DNA of 64,000 bases from an uncultured Candidatus Actinomarina sp. (GTDB lineage: Bacteria; Actinomycetota; Acidimicrobiia; Actinomarinales; Actinomarinaceae): the NCBI GenBank assembly GCA_902533795.1, contig CACAND010000002.1, forward strand, positions 110,469 through 174,468, in the 5' to 3' direction. A program made the translations under genes and the position numbers. Of this stretch, positions 17,385 through 26,357 are shown in pieces. The first letter of the stretch is position 1. Every line of letters begins with the position of its first letter. Below the pieces are notes generated by a model. That model ran no database searches. It was not told the origin of the DNA and worked only from the letters and a program-made list of their open reading frames with translations.

Positions 17385-18620
17385 TCAAGAATCATGATTA
17401 AACTTATAAATTCCTTTTGCCATGAGAGAGGTTTCTTGCCCGGCTAGTTTCAAATAAATCTCTTTCTTGATATCTGAGAATAATTCAGAATTTACACTGT
17501 AAGCTGCATCAACAATTACAGAAGCTTCTTTGTACTTTTGAGAGTTTACCAAAGATTCTAAAAACTTAAGTAAATTGTCATCGTTACCAGCCATATCTAT
17601 GTATGTTCTTCCAATATCCTCAAGTTTTGGAGGTTTGAGCTCAGATGGTGTACCAGAATACCAACCACCGTATTGCCTCCAGACAGAATTGATTAAAAAT
17701 GAAAAATCATCATATGCAGATACAAGATAAGGTTTATAATATTCTTCTGGTAAATCCAATTCTGAATGTATCTCACGTAATGAATAACCTTTGTTCATTA
17801 AATTAAGAACATTTTCTTCAATCCACAATAAACAATTACTTGTATCTAAGAGCATTTCTTTTATTGTTTTTTTTCCTTTGATTAAAGGACCATGCCCAGG
17901 GAATAAATATTCTGGATTATATTTAGACATTTTTTTTAATACTTCACCCCAAAACCCAACATAACGTTGTGCTTTAGAAGGATTGCCAGCATTTGGTAGG
18001 GACCATATAAAGAAATCACCAGTAAATAGAGCATTATCTTTGTTGGAATAAATATACGTTGCATCGTCAGTTTCTCCCTTGCCGTGAGTTAGTGTAAGGA
18101 TTGATTCGTTAAATTCGAGCTCATACTCGTCGCTGTAAGTAATATCTGGGTAGGTAAAGTCATTGGGAAATACTGGAGATGGAAGTCCAAACTGTCTTTG
18201 ATTAATAATTCCGTTATACCCTATTGTTTTTTTATATCTATCAAACCTTTTAGTTACATTTTCATGTGCGATTACTTTCGTTGTGCCCTCAAATGCATCT
18301 GAAATATATTCAGTACCTGTAACATGATCAACATGACCGTGTGTATAAATTACATACTCAATATTGGATATACCCCATTCTTTTAACTTTTCAACAACTT
18401 GTAAAGATGACACACCCATTCCAGTATCTATTAATAATCCTGTTGTATCATTTTTGAAAACAGCTATATTTCCAAAGTTTTTAATAAATGCAAGATTGTT
18501 TGATACCTCGTACAATTCAACATTAAATCCTTGCTCGATGCTTACTTGGTTATCTAAAGTGGATTTTTTTAGATATTCCTTTGAAAGCTCTATAGGATTA
18601 TATTGGTTATCTGTATTCAC
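17385..18620 (-). CDS. MBL-fold metallo-hydrolase, alkylsulfatase-like
   Basis: 411 residues. The metallo-beta-lactamase motif THGHVDH is at 93-99 (His94, His96, Asp98, His99), with a later GDFF and PGHGPL supplying further ligands. The C-terminal half (GGWYSGTPSELKPP and beyond) resembles the dimerisation domain of SdsA1-type alkyl sulfatases. No signal peptide is visible, so it is probably cytosolic. It abuts umuD tail to tail and overlaps the DUF1254 gene by 14 bases at its start. Confidence 0.8.
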   Translation of the reverse strand: MNTDNQYNPIELSKEYLKKSTLDNQVSIEQGFNVELYEVSNNLAFIKNFGNIAVFKNDTTGLLIDTGMGVSSLQVVEKLKEWGISNIEYVIYTHGHVDHVTGTEYISDAFEGTTKVIAHENVTKRFDRYKKTIGYNGIINQRQFGLPSPVFPNDFTYPDITYSDEYELEFNESILTLTHGKGETDDATYIYSNKDNALFTGDFFIWSLPNAGNPSKAQRYVGFWGEVLKKMSKYNPEYLFPGHGPLIKGKKTIKEMLLDTSNCLLWIEENVLNLMNKGYSLREIHSELDLPEEYYKPYLVSAYDDFSFLINSVWRQYGGWYSGTPSELKPPKLEDIGRTYIDMAGNDDNLLKFLESLVNSQKYKEASVIVDAAYSVNSELFSDIKKEIYLKLAGQETSLMAKGIYKFNHDS

Positions 18621-19146
18621 AGACAGTTGTCCTTCTTTGGTTATCTAATATATCTATTTCTTCAGCTGTGTTGACAAGCAATCTCCAAAAAACAGTCCCT
18701 TTATCAGTTGTTCTGATTGTCTTTAAAGAACTATTTATATTTTCTTTATTTGTTACTAACAACTCATATCTATCTGACTCTATTTCTAAATTATTTATTT
18801 TGAAAGCAACATTTGTATTATTGTTATGAACGTGAACAACCCAATATCTTTCGTCTTCAGGAACTGGCATTGAAACATATAAGTCTCCATTTGATAAATC
18901 ATATCTGCACATGGTGTAAATAAAATCATAATTTGGCATTCTCGCAGCTGATCTCCTAGAGATACAAACTTGATCTAAATTGCCGACAATTCCATCATAA
19001 GTATCTTCACAACCTTCAAAAGGATTAGCTATAGCGTCTGCAATATTTCTATCTAATTGATTCATAACTATATACGGACCGAAAAAAATTAAAAGAAGAT
19101 GAGTTGCAATCGCAATTATTGATATTTTCAAAAGAGAATTATTCAT
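18607..19146 (-). CDS. DUF1254 domain protein, membrane-anchored
   Basis: 179 residues. One hydrophobic segment near the N-terminus (about 7-29) is followed by a DUF1254-like region, recognised from MPNYDFIYTMCRYDLSNG and RYWVVHVHNNNTNV. DUF1254 and DUF1214 usually occur together in one protein; here they are two genes joined by a 4-base ATGA overlap. The function of the family is unknown. It lies between the DUF1214 gene and the MBL hydrolase in one operon. Confidence 0.75.
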   Translation of the reverse strand: MNNSLLKISIIAIATHLLLIFFGPYIVMNQLDRNIADAIANPFEGCEDTYDGIVGNLDQVCISRRSAARMPNYDFIYTMCRYDLSNGDLYVSMPVPEDERYWVVHVHNNNTNVAFKINNLEIESDRYELLVTNKENINSSLKTIRTTDKGTVFWRLLVNTAEEIDILDNQRRTTVCEYR

Positions 19147-19769
19147 TTACAACTCTCTTTCAATATTTTGGCAACAGGTATTGTGCCTGGATCGTCATAA
19201 TATTGTAAATCTGGTCCATATATCCTTAATATCAGATTGAAATCATTTCCAAAATGACTTAAAGTTCCATCATGATTTACTAAATTATTTCCTATTTTGA
19301 TTTCATAGGTTTCACCAATATTTCTAATGATTTCATATCCATTGGTAACTTGAGCGAATAGGTCTTCATAAGTTGGATCACTTTTTAAATTATTGGGATC
19401 TTGTAAGTAATAATTATCATTTCCATAAATCGCATAACTCCAATATCTTGCATTTGGGACTACACCGTTTAGTGTATATTCACAATTACCCAACAATCCA
19501 TCACCGTTATCATCGACTGATGCTGATAAATATATGACTTCTGGACTTGCGCTGGGTAATAATCCAAGAAGTGAAACGTATGATCTTTGCCACATATTCT
19601 GAGATTCTGAACCATAATCTAAAAAGTAATTCCATTGACTAACAGTATTGCTTCCAAATCCAGTTAAAAAAGATGCAATCGTAGTTTGTCTTGTAAAGGG
19701 AATAAAACTTAAAATTCCTAAGATAATTCCAATCAGATATGGTAGGAAGTTTTTAAGTAACTTAATCAT
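19143..19769 (-). CDS. DUF1214 domain protein, membrane-anchored
   Basis: 208 residues from the ATG at 19769. One N-terminal membrane segment is followed by a DUF1214-like beta domain (VIYLSASVDDNGD, ARYWSYAIYGNDNYYL, FNLILRIYGPD). An in-frame ATG at 19778 would begin inside the -10 hexamer TAATAT, so 19769 is preferred. It heads the operon DUF1214-DUF1254-MBL hydrolase. Its function is not known. Confidence 0.75.
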   Translation of the reverse strand: MIKLLKNFLPYLIGIILGILSFIPFTRQTTIASFLTGFGSNTVSQWNYFLDYGSESQNMWQRSYVSLLGLLPSASPEVIYLSASVDDNGDGLLGNCEYTLNGVVPNARYWSYAIYGNDNYYLQDPNNLKSDPTYEDLFAQVTNGYEIIRNIGETYEIKIGNNLVNHDGTLSHFGNDFNLILRIYGPDLQYYDDPGTIPVAKILKESCK

Positions 19770-19782
19770 TACATACATATTA
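19770..19782 (-). promoter_or_regulatory. Leaderless promoter -10 element of the DUF1214 gene
   Basis: Minus-strand TAATAT (19782-19777), seven bases, then ATG at 19769. Confidence 0.5.
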
Positions 19783-19846
19783 ATTAAAACTGATGGTGGT
19801 TGATAGTTTTAAAAAAGATTGAGATGAAAAGTTTTATGTTTAAAAC

Positions 19847-19859
19847 TATTATGAATACA
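19847..19859 (+). promoter_or_regulatory. Leaderless promoter -10 element of the haloalkane dehalogenase-like gene
   Basis: TATTAT at 19847-19852, seven bases, then ATG at 19860. It argues against the upstream in-frame starts at 19800-19851, which also lack family-like sequence. Confidence 0.6.
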
Positions 19860-20759
19860 ATGACAATTTTAAAAACTGACTTAAGTTTATTTGAAAATAT
19901 TGCTGGATGGGATTTCGAAGAAAATTTTGTTACTGTATCTTCTGAATTTGGCGATATCAATATTCACTATGTTGATGAAAACAGTGAAAGTAATGATGTT
20001 GTGTTGTTAATGCATGGAAATCCAACATGGGGATATCTTTATAGAAACATGATTAATCCTTTAAAAGAGAGTGGATATCGGGTAATTGTTCCAGATCTTC
20101 CTGGTTTTGGAAAATCAGATAAATTTTCAGTTAGGTACAACTACACCTACGAAGGATTTGTTGACTGGATGTCACAATTTGTTGAAAGTCTTGATTTAAA
20201 AAATATTACACTTTTCTGTCAAGATTGGGGCGGATTAATTGGTTTAAGACTTGCTGCTAAATATGACGATAGATTTCAAAAAATTATAACTGCAAATACC
20301 GGACTTCCAACTGGGAAAGCCCCATTAAGTGATGGTTTTGCTGTATTTAGAGAATTTCTTCAGATTAAACCCGATTTACATGTTGCTGGTCAAGTAAGAA
20401 ATGGGACAACAAAAGGAATTAATGACGATGCGCTTGCTGCTTATAATGCTCCATTTCCAGATGATGATCATAAACAAGGTGTTCGACAATTTCCAAATTT
20501 AGTTCCTGGAACACCAAGAACTCCTAGTGCAGAACCTAATAAAGAAGCATGGAATATATTAAGAACATGGGAAAAGCCATTTTTATGTGCATTCAGTGAT
20601 AAGGATCCTATTTTTTCAGGAGTTGAAAATTCTTTTTACAAATTAGTACCTGGTTGTAAAGATATGCCTCACGTGACAATAGAAAATGCCGGTCACTTTT
20701 TACAGGAAGATCAACCAGAAGCATGTGTTAATGCTATTTTGTCAATAAAAGATCTTTAG
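19860..20759 (+). CDS. Haloalkane dehalogenase-like alpha/beta hydrolase (HLD-I type)
   Basis: 299 residues from ATG 19860; the frame extends 20 codons upstream, but homologues such as DhlA begin with a short RTPD...FxNL-like segment that aligns here with the start. HGNPTW at 52-57 provides the oxyanion Asn/Trp, Asp122 in CQDWGG is the nucleophile, Asp249 the likely acid and His279 in GHFLQED the base. This set is characteristic of haloalkane dehalogenases that hydrolyse carbon-halogen bonds; an Asp nucleophile with Trp after it rules out ordinary esterases, but epoxide hydrolase-like chemistry is possible. It overlaps the convergent methyltransferase gene by four bases. Confidence 0.82.
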   Translation: MTILKTDLSLFENIAGWDFEENFVTVSSEFGDINIHYVDENSESNDVVLLMHGNPTWGYLYRNMINPLKESGYRVIVPDLPGFGKSDKFSVRYNYTYEGFVDWMSQFVESLDLKNITLFCQDWGGLIGLRLAAKYDDRFQKIITANTGLPTGKAPLSDGFAVFREFLQIKPDLHVAGQVRNGTTKGINDDALAAYNAPFPDDDHKQGVRQFPNLVPGTPRTPSAEPNKEAWNILRTWEKPFLCAFSDKDPIFSGVENSFYKLVPGCKDMPHVTIENAGHFLQEDQPEACVNAILSIKDL

Positions 20760-21448
20760 GGTGTAGCTGCTCCCCAGTAATTAAACCCAACAAACTTCTG
20801 TGTACCTGGTACGTACATGGTATCTAATTCTTTAATTTCAAAACCATTAGTTTGTATCATTTCAGACATATTTCTATTTAGATGACATCCACCTGCAATT
20901 TCAGGCCAAAAAAAGTCAATTAAATTTTGAAATCTAGCAACTCCTCTATCCGGCGACTTTCCATGTTCAGAAAATAATAAATTACCGCCTGGTTTTAGGA
21001 CTCTTTTTATTTCTTGAAGAGAGGCATCTGGATTTGGAATTGAACATAGAGTATAAGTCGATATAGCGGTATCAACAGAATTATCTTCTAATGGAATTGA
21101 TTCTGCAGTTGTTAGTAAAAATTCAATATCTATGTTGTTTTTATTTGCTTTTTTCTTAGCAATCTCATTTAATTCATTCGAAGGATCAACACCAATTACC
21201 TTATCTACTTTTGATGAGTCGTAAAATTGTAAATTATGTCCAGGTCCAATTCCAATTTCAAGGACTGTGCCTGATGCATTAGGAATAATTTTTTTTCGTT
21301 GATACATCATAGGCTTTGAGGCACAACTTCTGTTAATAGTTAGCGGTAAGATTTTTCTGTTATACCACGATTTATTTATAACTCTCAACAATGGAGATAC
21401 TATAAAAATGACAATGGTTGAAACTAAATAATATTGAATTTTTTTCAT
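20756..21448 (-). CDS. Class I SAM-dependent methyltransferase, membrane-anchored
   Basis: 230 residues. A hydrophobic N-terminal segment (about 7-24) precedes a Rossmann methyltransferase domain with motif I VLEIGIGPGHN and the post-motif stretch LKPGGNLLFSEHG. It resembles the UbiE/METTL7-like group (Methyltransf_11); the substrate is not predictable, though a membrane lipid or thiol is plausible. A TAGAAT lies 15 bases before the ATG, giving a short leader. It is divergent from the BASS gene. Confidence 0.8.
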   Translation of the reverse strand: MKKIQYYLVSTIVIFIVSPLLRVINKSWYNRKILPLTINRSCASKPMMYQRKKIIPNASGTVLEIGIGPGHNLQFYDSSKVDKVIGVDPSNELNEIAKKKANKNNIDIEFLLTTAESIPLEDNSVDTAISTYTLCSIPNPDASLQEIKRVLKPGGNLLFSEHGKSPDRGVARFQNLIDFFWPEIAGGCHLNRNMSEMIQTNGFEIKELDTMYVPGTQKFVGFNYWGAATP

Positions 21449-21483
21449 AAAGTTCTTATTGTGATTCTAGTTTTTTAATCAAT

Positions 21484-21501
21484 GCATTTCATATGAATTG
21501 C
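21484..21501. promoter_or_regulatory. 18-bp palindrome between methyltransferase and BASS genes, candidate operator
   Basis: GCATTTCATATGAATTGC pairs at 8 of 9 positions, with a perfect TTCATATGAA core. It occupies the -35 side of the BASS promoter. AT-rich DNA makes short palindromes common, so this is tentative. Confidence 0.4.
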
Positions 21502-21504
21502 TAA

Positions 21505-21516
21505 TAAAATTAAAAA
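21505..21516 (+). promoter_or_regulatory. Leaderless promoter -10 element of the BASS gene
   Basis: TAAAAT at 21505-21510, six bases, then ATG at 21517. Confidence 0.5.
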
Positions 21517-22365
21517 ATGGAAATTAGTTCTATCTTTTTAGATTTAATACCTTATTTAATTCCTTTATTAATGATTGGTGTTGGTACTGATTTAGACATA
21601 GATAGTTTTAAAAATTTAATAGTAAATAAAAAAAGTTCACTAGTAGGTCTTCTGATACAAATAACTCTTCTACCAATTATTGGAATAGTTACAAGTTTGT
21701 TTATAGATAATCAATCAATTTCAATTGGAATAATAGTAATTATGTGTGCACCTGGAGGTCATATTTCTTCAATGTATTCTTCTTTGATGAAAGGTAATGT
21801 TGCACTTACAACATCTCTTACAGTTATTACTCAACTTATAGCATTTGGAACAATACCTCTTTGGTTAAATATTGCCTCATTTTTCAATGAAGATATTGGT
21901 CTTCAAGTACAAATTAACTCTACAGAATTATTAATTCAACTACTGTACCTTGTACTTATTCCTGTATTTATTGGAATGGCTATAAAACATTACTTTCCAC
22001 AAAAGGCACTGGATTCACAAACATCTATTAAAAAAGTCTTCACCGTTGTTACCTTAGTTATAGCAATTGGAGTGCCGATAGAATTAAGAGAGATTATATT
22101 TGATATCTTCAGATCATCATCTATTTTCGTAATTTTAAATTTAATAACTATTTTTATTGGAATTAATTTAATTTCCAAAATAACGAAAATTAGTGAGGAA
22201 GACAGAATGGGAATACTTGCTGAAGGTACATTACAAAATTTTCCTGTGGCAGCAGCTGTAGCTTCATTGTTAGGTATAAATGTGATAACGATTGTAGCTT
22301 TAAATTACTTTTTAATAAGTTCAATCTTGGTTGGATTTTACGCTGTATATAAAAGTAGAAATTAA
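21517..22365 (+). CDS. Bile acid:sodium symporter (BASS) family transporter
   Basis: 282 residues, eight to ten membrane helices. The pattern MIGVGTDLDIDSFKNL near the N-terminus and CAPGGHISSMYSSLMKGNVALTTSLT (shown here as a continuous family region at about 90-115) match the BASS fold core with its sodium-site residues. Members carry organic anions such as pyruvate, pantoate or bile acids. Three bases separate its stop from that of the arylsulfotransferase-like gene. Confidence 0.82.
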   Translation: MEISSIFLDLIPYLIPLLMIGVGTDLDIDSFKNLIVNKKSSLVGLLIQITLLPIIGIVTSLFIDNQSISIGIIVIMCAPGGHISSMYSSLMKGNVALTTSLTVITQLIAFGTIPLWLNIASFFNEDIGLQVQINSTELLIQLLYLVLIPVFIGMAIKHYFPQKALDSQTSIKKVFTVVTLVIAIGVPIELREIIFDIFRSSSIFVILNLITIFIGINLISKITKISEEDRMGILAEGTLQNFPVAAAVASLLGINVITIVALNYFLISSILVGFYAVYKSRN

Positions 22366-22368
22366 AAC

Positions 22369-23886
22369 TTAAGATTTTCTAACTTGGTAGATCAATCCAC
22401 CTGGGTCAATAGATAAAACCTTTTTCCCGTCTTTATTAAATTCTTCAATATATCCCTGAGATCCAAATGCAGCTATATAACTATTTTTACCTATATTGTG
22501 ACAATTTCCTGCAACATTGGCTTGTAGATTTTTAAATTCTTTTGACCAAACAAGTGTCGCAGTATAACTAATTTCGTCAATTTTATATTCAACGACTCTT
22601 GATCCATCTTTTATCGAATCAATACCATTATCCCAAATCAGTATATTTCCATTTTCAAGTTCTTCTGGAGCATGTTGATGAGAAAAACCATCATAAGGGT
22701 CATTAACAAATTTAAAATTATTTAATTTTCCTTTTCCCATATGCCACAAAATTTTTCCTGATGTTTTATCAATTTTCATTATTGTTTGTGTATGACGAGC
22801 AGAAGCTAAGTAGTTACCATCTTTAAGAATTCTTACAGCGTTCATGTGAAAATAATCATTAGTATTCATCCCCCACTCTTTGGTTGGAACTTTTGAAAAC
22901 TCTGGGGAAACATGATCAATAGAGTCCCATAAAAATTTAGTACCCTTCTGTTCATTTTCGATTGAGATTATCCCACTTTCTACTTTTTGATCTTGAAATT
23001 TATGAGTCTTTGATCCTATTTGGATTACAGTATCATCATCTAAATACTGAAATTCATGAAGTTCTGTATAAATATCTTTCTCCATAATTTGTTTAAAACT
23101 TTCTATATTGAAATCTTGATCTAATAGAACAGTTTTTCCTAAACCTATAGCAAATTGTGGGTAGTTGCTTACTGCTCCGTAATAATATCCATTTTTGTAT
23201 GGACGAAATGCTGAAAAACCTATACCTGCCATCTTGTACCATATTGGAACACCGAACTTATCTAGCATCATGATGTAAGGAAGATATTTTCTGGATTTAG
23301 TGAGTTTCTTTTCAGTTTGATGTTTTACTATTTTTGGAATATTTATTCTTGTTCTTATATTCTGATAAAGATATTTAATATAGTATTTCTTTAATTCTGG
23401 AAAATATTTAATTACATCTCTGATAATTAGAGGCCAATGCACAATTTTAGGAACGATGAAGACACTAGTGAATATATTGCCATCTGCAACCATGGATGAA
23501 TTAGTTATATTGATATTTAAGGGGGGAAAATTTACGGGTAAACAAACTAGAGAATATTTTGCAATCTGGTCATCTTTGCGAAATATAAAATTATATTCTT
23601 GGGGACCGTCTTTCGCAAATATTTTGATTTTGCTTGAGTCAGCAAGTTTATTATTTAAATAGATTTTTGTATCTTTTTGGACTGATAAATCAAGACTTAA
23701 TACATCACTATTATTCTTTGGTACCCAACAATAACGTTCAATCACTGATTCAAAAGCAGGTGATAAGGAATATGGATCTTCGTTACTAGACTTAATATCA
23801 ATTAAGAGAGATGTATTATTTTTCTCATTAACGTTATAAACCTGCTCAAGATCTGTGAACTTAAATTCTAAATTTTGTTTTCTCAA
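22369..23886 (-). CDS. Arylsulfotransferase family protein (Arylsulfotran_2 type)
   Basis: 505 residues. The C-terminal two thirds form a beta-propeller-like ASST domain, recognised by HEFQYLDDDTVIQIG, ILWHMGKGK and SHQHAPEELENGNILIWDNG, the last holding conserved histidines. ASST enzymes move sulfate between phenols without PAPS. No signal peptide is seen, although known bacterial ASSTs are periplasmic. The start is TTG at 23886, 11 bases after the redoxin stop. A broader propeller function is also possible. Confidence 0.75.
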   Translation of the reverse strand: MRKQNLEFKFTDLEQVYNVNEKNNTSLLIDIKSSNEDPYSLSPAFESVIERYCWVPKNNSDVLSLDLSVQKDTKIYLNNKLADSSKIKIFAKDGPQEYNFIFRKDDQIAKYSLVCLPVNFPPLNINITNSSMVADGNIFTSVFIVPKIVHWPLIIRDVIKYFPELKKYYIKYLYQNIRTRINIPKIVKHQTEKKLTKSRKYLPYIMMLDKFGVPIWYKMAGIGFSAFRPYKNGYYYGAVSNYPQFAIGLGKTVLLDQDFNIESFKQIMEKDIYTELHEFQYLDDDTVIQIGSKTHKFQDQKVESGIISIENEQKGTKFLWDSIDHVSPEFSKVPTKEWGMNTNDYFHMNAVRILKDGNYLASARHTQTIMKIDKTSGKILWHMGKGKLNNFKFVNDPYDGFSHQHAPEELENGNILIWDNGIDSIKDGSRVVEYKIDEISYTATLVWSKEFKNLQANVAGNCHNIGKNSYIAAFGSQGYIEEFNKDGKKVLSIDPGGLIYQVRKS

Positions 23887-23897
23887 TAATTTATATA

Positions 23898-24434
23898 TTA
23901 ACTATTTGAGAACTCAATTACCTCTTTCATTGGTATGTGATTTGCAGTATGAGCACCGTATAATGCTTTTTCGACAACACCATTTTCATCTATTAAAATA
24001 TCTGCTGGCAATCCTAAAAAAGCACCACTCATATTTGATGCAGGATTGTACCCCTTGGAAAGGGCTCGAAAAAAACGATCTACTCTAATTGTTATACCAA
24101 ATAAAAATCTAAAGAAACTATTTTGTACCTCATATTTGTCAAAATAAACACGGTCATCGTCACATAAAATTGTGATATTGCCGTCATGTTTTTTCGAATT
24201 CTTAACTAAATCATCAAAATCACAATCAAATATTGCTATCGGAACAAAATTATCACCAAATTCATTTTTTTTATTTATAATCTCATTTATTCGTAAGTGA
24301 CAAAATGGACAAGAAGAATAACGATAGAAAGATACCATAGCTTTTTTTCCTTTTATTGCCTCATAGTTGAAAGTTGTACCATCAATTGAAGGTAATGTTA
24401 TCTCTTCAATCTTGTCGCCTTTTTTTAATTTCAT
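23898..24434 (-). CDS. AhpC/TSA (redoxin) family thiol oxidoreductase
   Basis: 178 residues of thioredoxin fold. The redox site is SSCPFCHLR with Cys42 and Cys45, a CxxC pair as in TlpA-like redoxins rather than a single peroxidatic cysteine. This is one of the few genes with a classical leader: TATAAT at 24462-24457 and AAAGGA four bases before the ATG. It heads an operon with the arylsulfotransferase-like gene. Confidence 0.82.
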   Translation of the reverse strand: MKLKKGDKIEEITLPSIDGTTFNYEAIKGKKAMVSFYRYSSCPFCHLRINEIINKKNEFGDNFVPIAIFDCDFDDLVKNSKKHDGNITILCDDDRVYFDKYEVQNSFFRFLFGITIRVDRFFRALSKGYNPASNMSGAFLGLPADILIDENGVVEKALYGAHTANHIPMKEVIEFSNS

Positions 24435-24438
24435 TTAA

Positions 24439-24462
24439 TCCTTTCGAAGATAGTCAATTATA
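24439..24462 (-). promoter_or_regulatory. Promoter and Shine-Dalgarno of the redoxin gene
   Basis: Minus-strand TATAAT (24462-24457) is followed, after a leader of about 15-20 bases, by AAAGGA (24444-24439) and ATG at 24434. It shows that this genome also uses leadered, SD-led starts. Confidence 0.6.
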
Positions 24463-24510
24463 AAGTTTGATGTTAAATATAAGACATTGAGTTTGTTAAT
24501 ATATTGTAAA

Positions 24511-25017
24511 CTAGTGTCCACCTCTAGGGACTCCGCCATACTTCATTCGAGTATCACCCATATATGCAACTCGCTCGTCAGGATTAATAGTCTTACAATC
24601 AATAATTTCCCCAATAAAAAGGGTATGAGTTCCTAAATTTATTTTTTGAGTAGTTTCTAATTCAAACCATACTGTCGCATTATCAAAAATTGGAACAGAG
24701 TTGTCTGTTAATGTAATCGGTTCCTTATTCAAAAAACCTTCTGTATATTCTGCTGGTTTTGAAAATTTTACAAAAACTTTAGTGTAATCAGGAGAGAACA
24801 TATTTAATGAAAAATAATCACTGCTGCTCATTAGATTAAAAGTAACACTTTTATTATCTATTCCAACACCGATAAGCGCTGGCTCCATGCTAACTTGTGT
24901 TATCCAACTAGCTGTCATTCCATTGAATTGCCCCTCAGAATGACTACCGATAATACCTAATGGACTTGGAATTTTCCATGTTGAAACATTTATCTCCTCA
25001 CTTGAAATTTCTGTCAT
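24511..25017 (-). CDS. Flavin reductase family (FMN-binding split barrel) protein
   Basis: 168 residues. The stretch NGMTASWITQVSMEPALIGVGI and later SLNMFSPDYTKVFVKFSK match the flavin reductase domain that binds FMN and reduces it or passes electrons to a partner. The ATG overlaps the stop of the radical SAM gene by four bases (ATGA), so the two are translationally coupled and may act together, with the flavoprotein as electron donor or product-modifying enzyme. Confidence 0.85.
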   Translation of the reverse strand: MTEISSEEINVSTWKIPSPLGIIGSHSEGQFNGMTASWITQVSMEPALIGVGIDNKSVTFNLMSSSDYFSLNMFSPDYTKVFVKFSKPAEYTEGFLNKEPITLTDNSVPIFDNATVWFELETTQKINLGTHTLFIGEIIDCKTINPDERVAYMGDTRMKYGGVPRGGH

Positions 25018-26357
25018 ATCAATGCCTTATTTGTTTTAATTCTATCGAGTTGAATTTTACTGGGTTCTGCGCAACAAAACCATGTTTCCGATAACTTAGG
25101 CACTTTCTTAAAGTTATAGTTTGTATTTGTTATTAATTTTGTACGTGTAAATTCTTCAATAATACTTACCATCCCTAGATATTGTTTATGCTCATCTAAT
25201 TCTGAATTATTCAAAATAAAATCAAAAAGGGTAAATTGTAATTTTTCAGCATGAATATTTTCATATTGCCATTGAAAACTTAATGATTCTTTTTCATAAT
25301 CACCTAAATATTTTTTTATTTCTGGTCTTTTAATTATGAGGGAGTGTTTAGGTATTAACAATTTTATAGTTAACTGAATGGGATCTACAGTCTCACGTAA
25401 TTGATAACCTTCGATTAATTCTACAATATTTGATAAATCTTCTAATTCTGTCCATGGTGAAAAAGGCATCCATGTTGGTCGTATATCAATACCAAATTCC
25501 TTTGAAATCTCTATTGAATTATCTAAATCATTGCTTGTATGGTTTTTTTCAAGAATTGTTAAAACTTTGTCATTAGTTGTTTCGAATGCAGAAATCACAA
25601 AAGCCATATTCAAAGACGCTAGTTCTTTAAAATATTTTTGATATTTTATAATGTGTTCTACTTTTATTGTTGAATCATAGGTTATTTTTGGAAATTTGTG
25701 ATTTAATTCCTCAAGAATTTTCAATGCGTGAATTGGGCCATTAAAAAAATCTGGATCATTAAATGATATATGTTCTGCACCTTGATTCACCTGATTTTGA
25801 ACATCATTGACTATTTTTTCTAAAGAATACGTTTTAAAACTTCCATTAAAAGAGATTGGGACAGGACAATGAGTACACGAATGCTTGCAACCGTAAGTAG
25901 TTTCTACTGATCCAGCAATAAGATTATTTGATCCATCTACTAAATGTGCGTAATTTGAAATATCGGGAAATATTTGTCTATTAGGTATATTGTCTTTTAA
26001 TGAAAATTTTTGGTTTTCATTAAGTTTTAAAAAAGAAGTAAGTTCCTCACTTTCAATATCTTTGATATATTTTATTAAAGGATTGAAATCTTCAAGAACA
26101 GATCCATACAATCCAAATGTAAATACTTTATCGGGCAGTTTTTTATCTTTAATATATTCAATTGAAAGGATTGTTGCTGTATGCATTGGTGCATAAATTC
26201 CTAGCACATCATAAGTATCTAAATCTATATTTTGATTATCTACTGAAAAATCAATAAAATCAAAATGTACTTCAGTGTTATTGTATCTATCGGCAATCTC
26301 TGCAATTATTTTTGGCTGTTTGCCTAAATCATAAAAAGAAGTTAAAAGAATTTTCAA
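25014..26357 (-). CDS. CCAEP-tail radical SAM protein with N-terminal B12-binding-like domain
   Basis: 447 residues. A Rossmann-like N-terminal region (about 1-100) resembles cobalamin-binding domains of radical SAM enzymes. The iron-sulfur motif is Cys157-x3-Cys161-x2-Cys164 (TYGCKHSCTHCP). A middle region RPTWMPFSPWTELEDL and a C-terminal WFCCAEPSKIQ match the family I recall as CUAEP/CCAEP-tail radical SAM proteins, some of which carry selenocysteine in the tail and which include relatives of the arsinothricin enzyme ArsL. Here the tail uses Cys-Cys, with no UGA. It is coupled to a flavin reductase downstream and overlaps an F420-type LLM gene upstream by four bases. The reaction is unknown. 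Confidence 0.82.
   Translation of the reverse strand: MKILLTSFYDLGKQPKIIAEIADRYNNTEVHFDFIDFSVDNQNIDLDTYDVLGIYAPMHTATILSIEYIKDKKLPDKVFTFGLYGSVLEDFNPLIKYIKDIESEELTSFLKLNENQKFSLKDNIPNRQIFPDISNYAHLVDGSNNLIAGSVETTYGCKHSCTHCPVPISFNGSFKTYSLEKIVNDVQNQVNQGAEHISFNDPDFFNGPIHALKILEELNHKFPKITYDSTIKVEHIIKYQKYFKELASLNMAFVISAFETTNDKVLTILEKNHTSNDLDNSIEISKEFGIDIRPTWMPFSPWTELEDLSNIVELIEGYQLRETVDPIQLTIKLLIPKHSLIIKRPEIKKYLGDYEKESLSFQWQYENIHAEKLQFTLFDFILNNSELDEHKQYLGMVSIIEEFTRTKLITNTNYNFKKVPKLSETWFCCAEPSKIQLDRIKTNKALI

Noticed and set aside
25062..25076. Possible selenocysteine codon in the radical SAM tail
   Set aside because: The codons are TGT TGC, so this is the Cys-Cys form; no UGA and no SECIS-like need.
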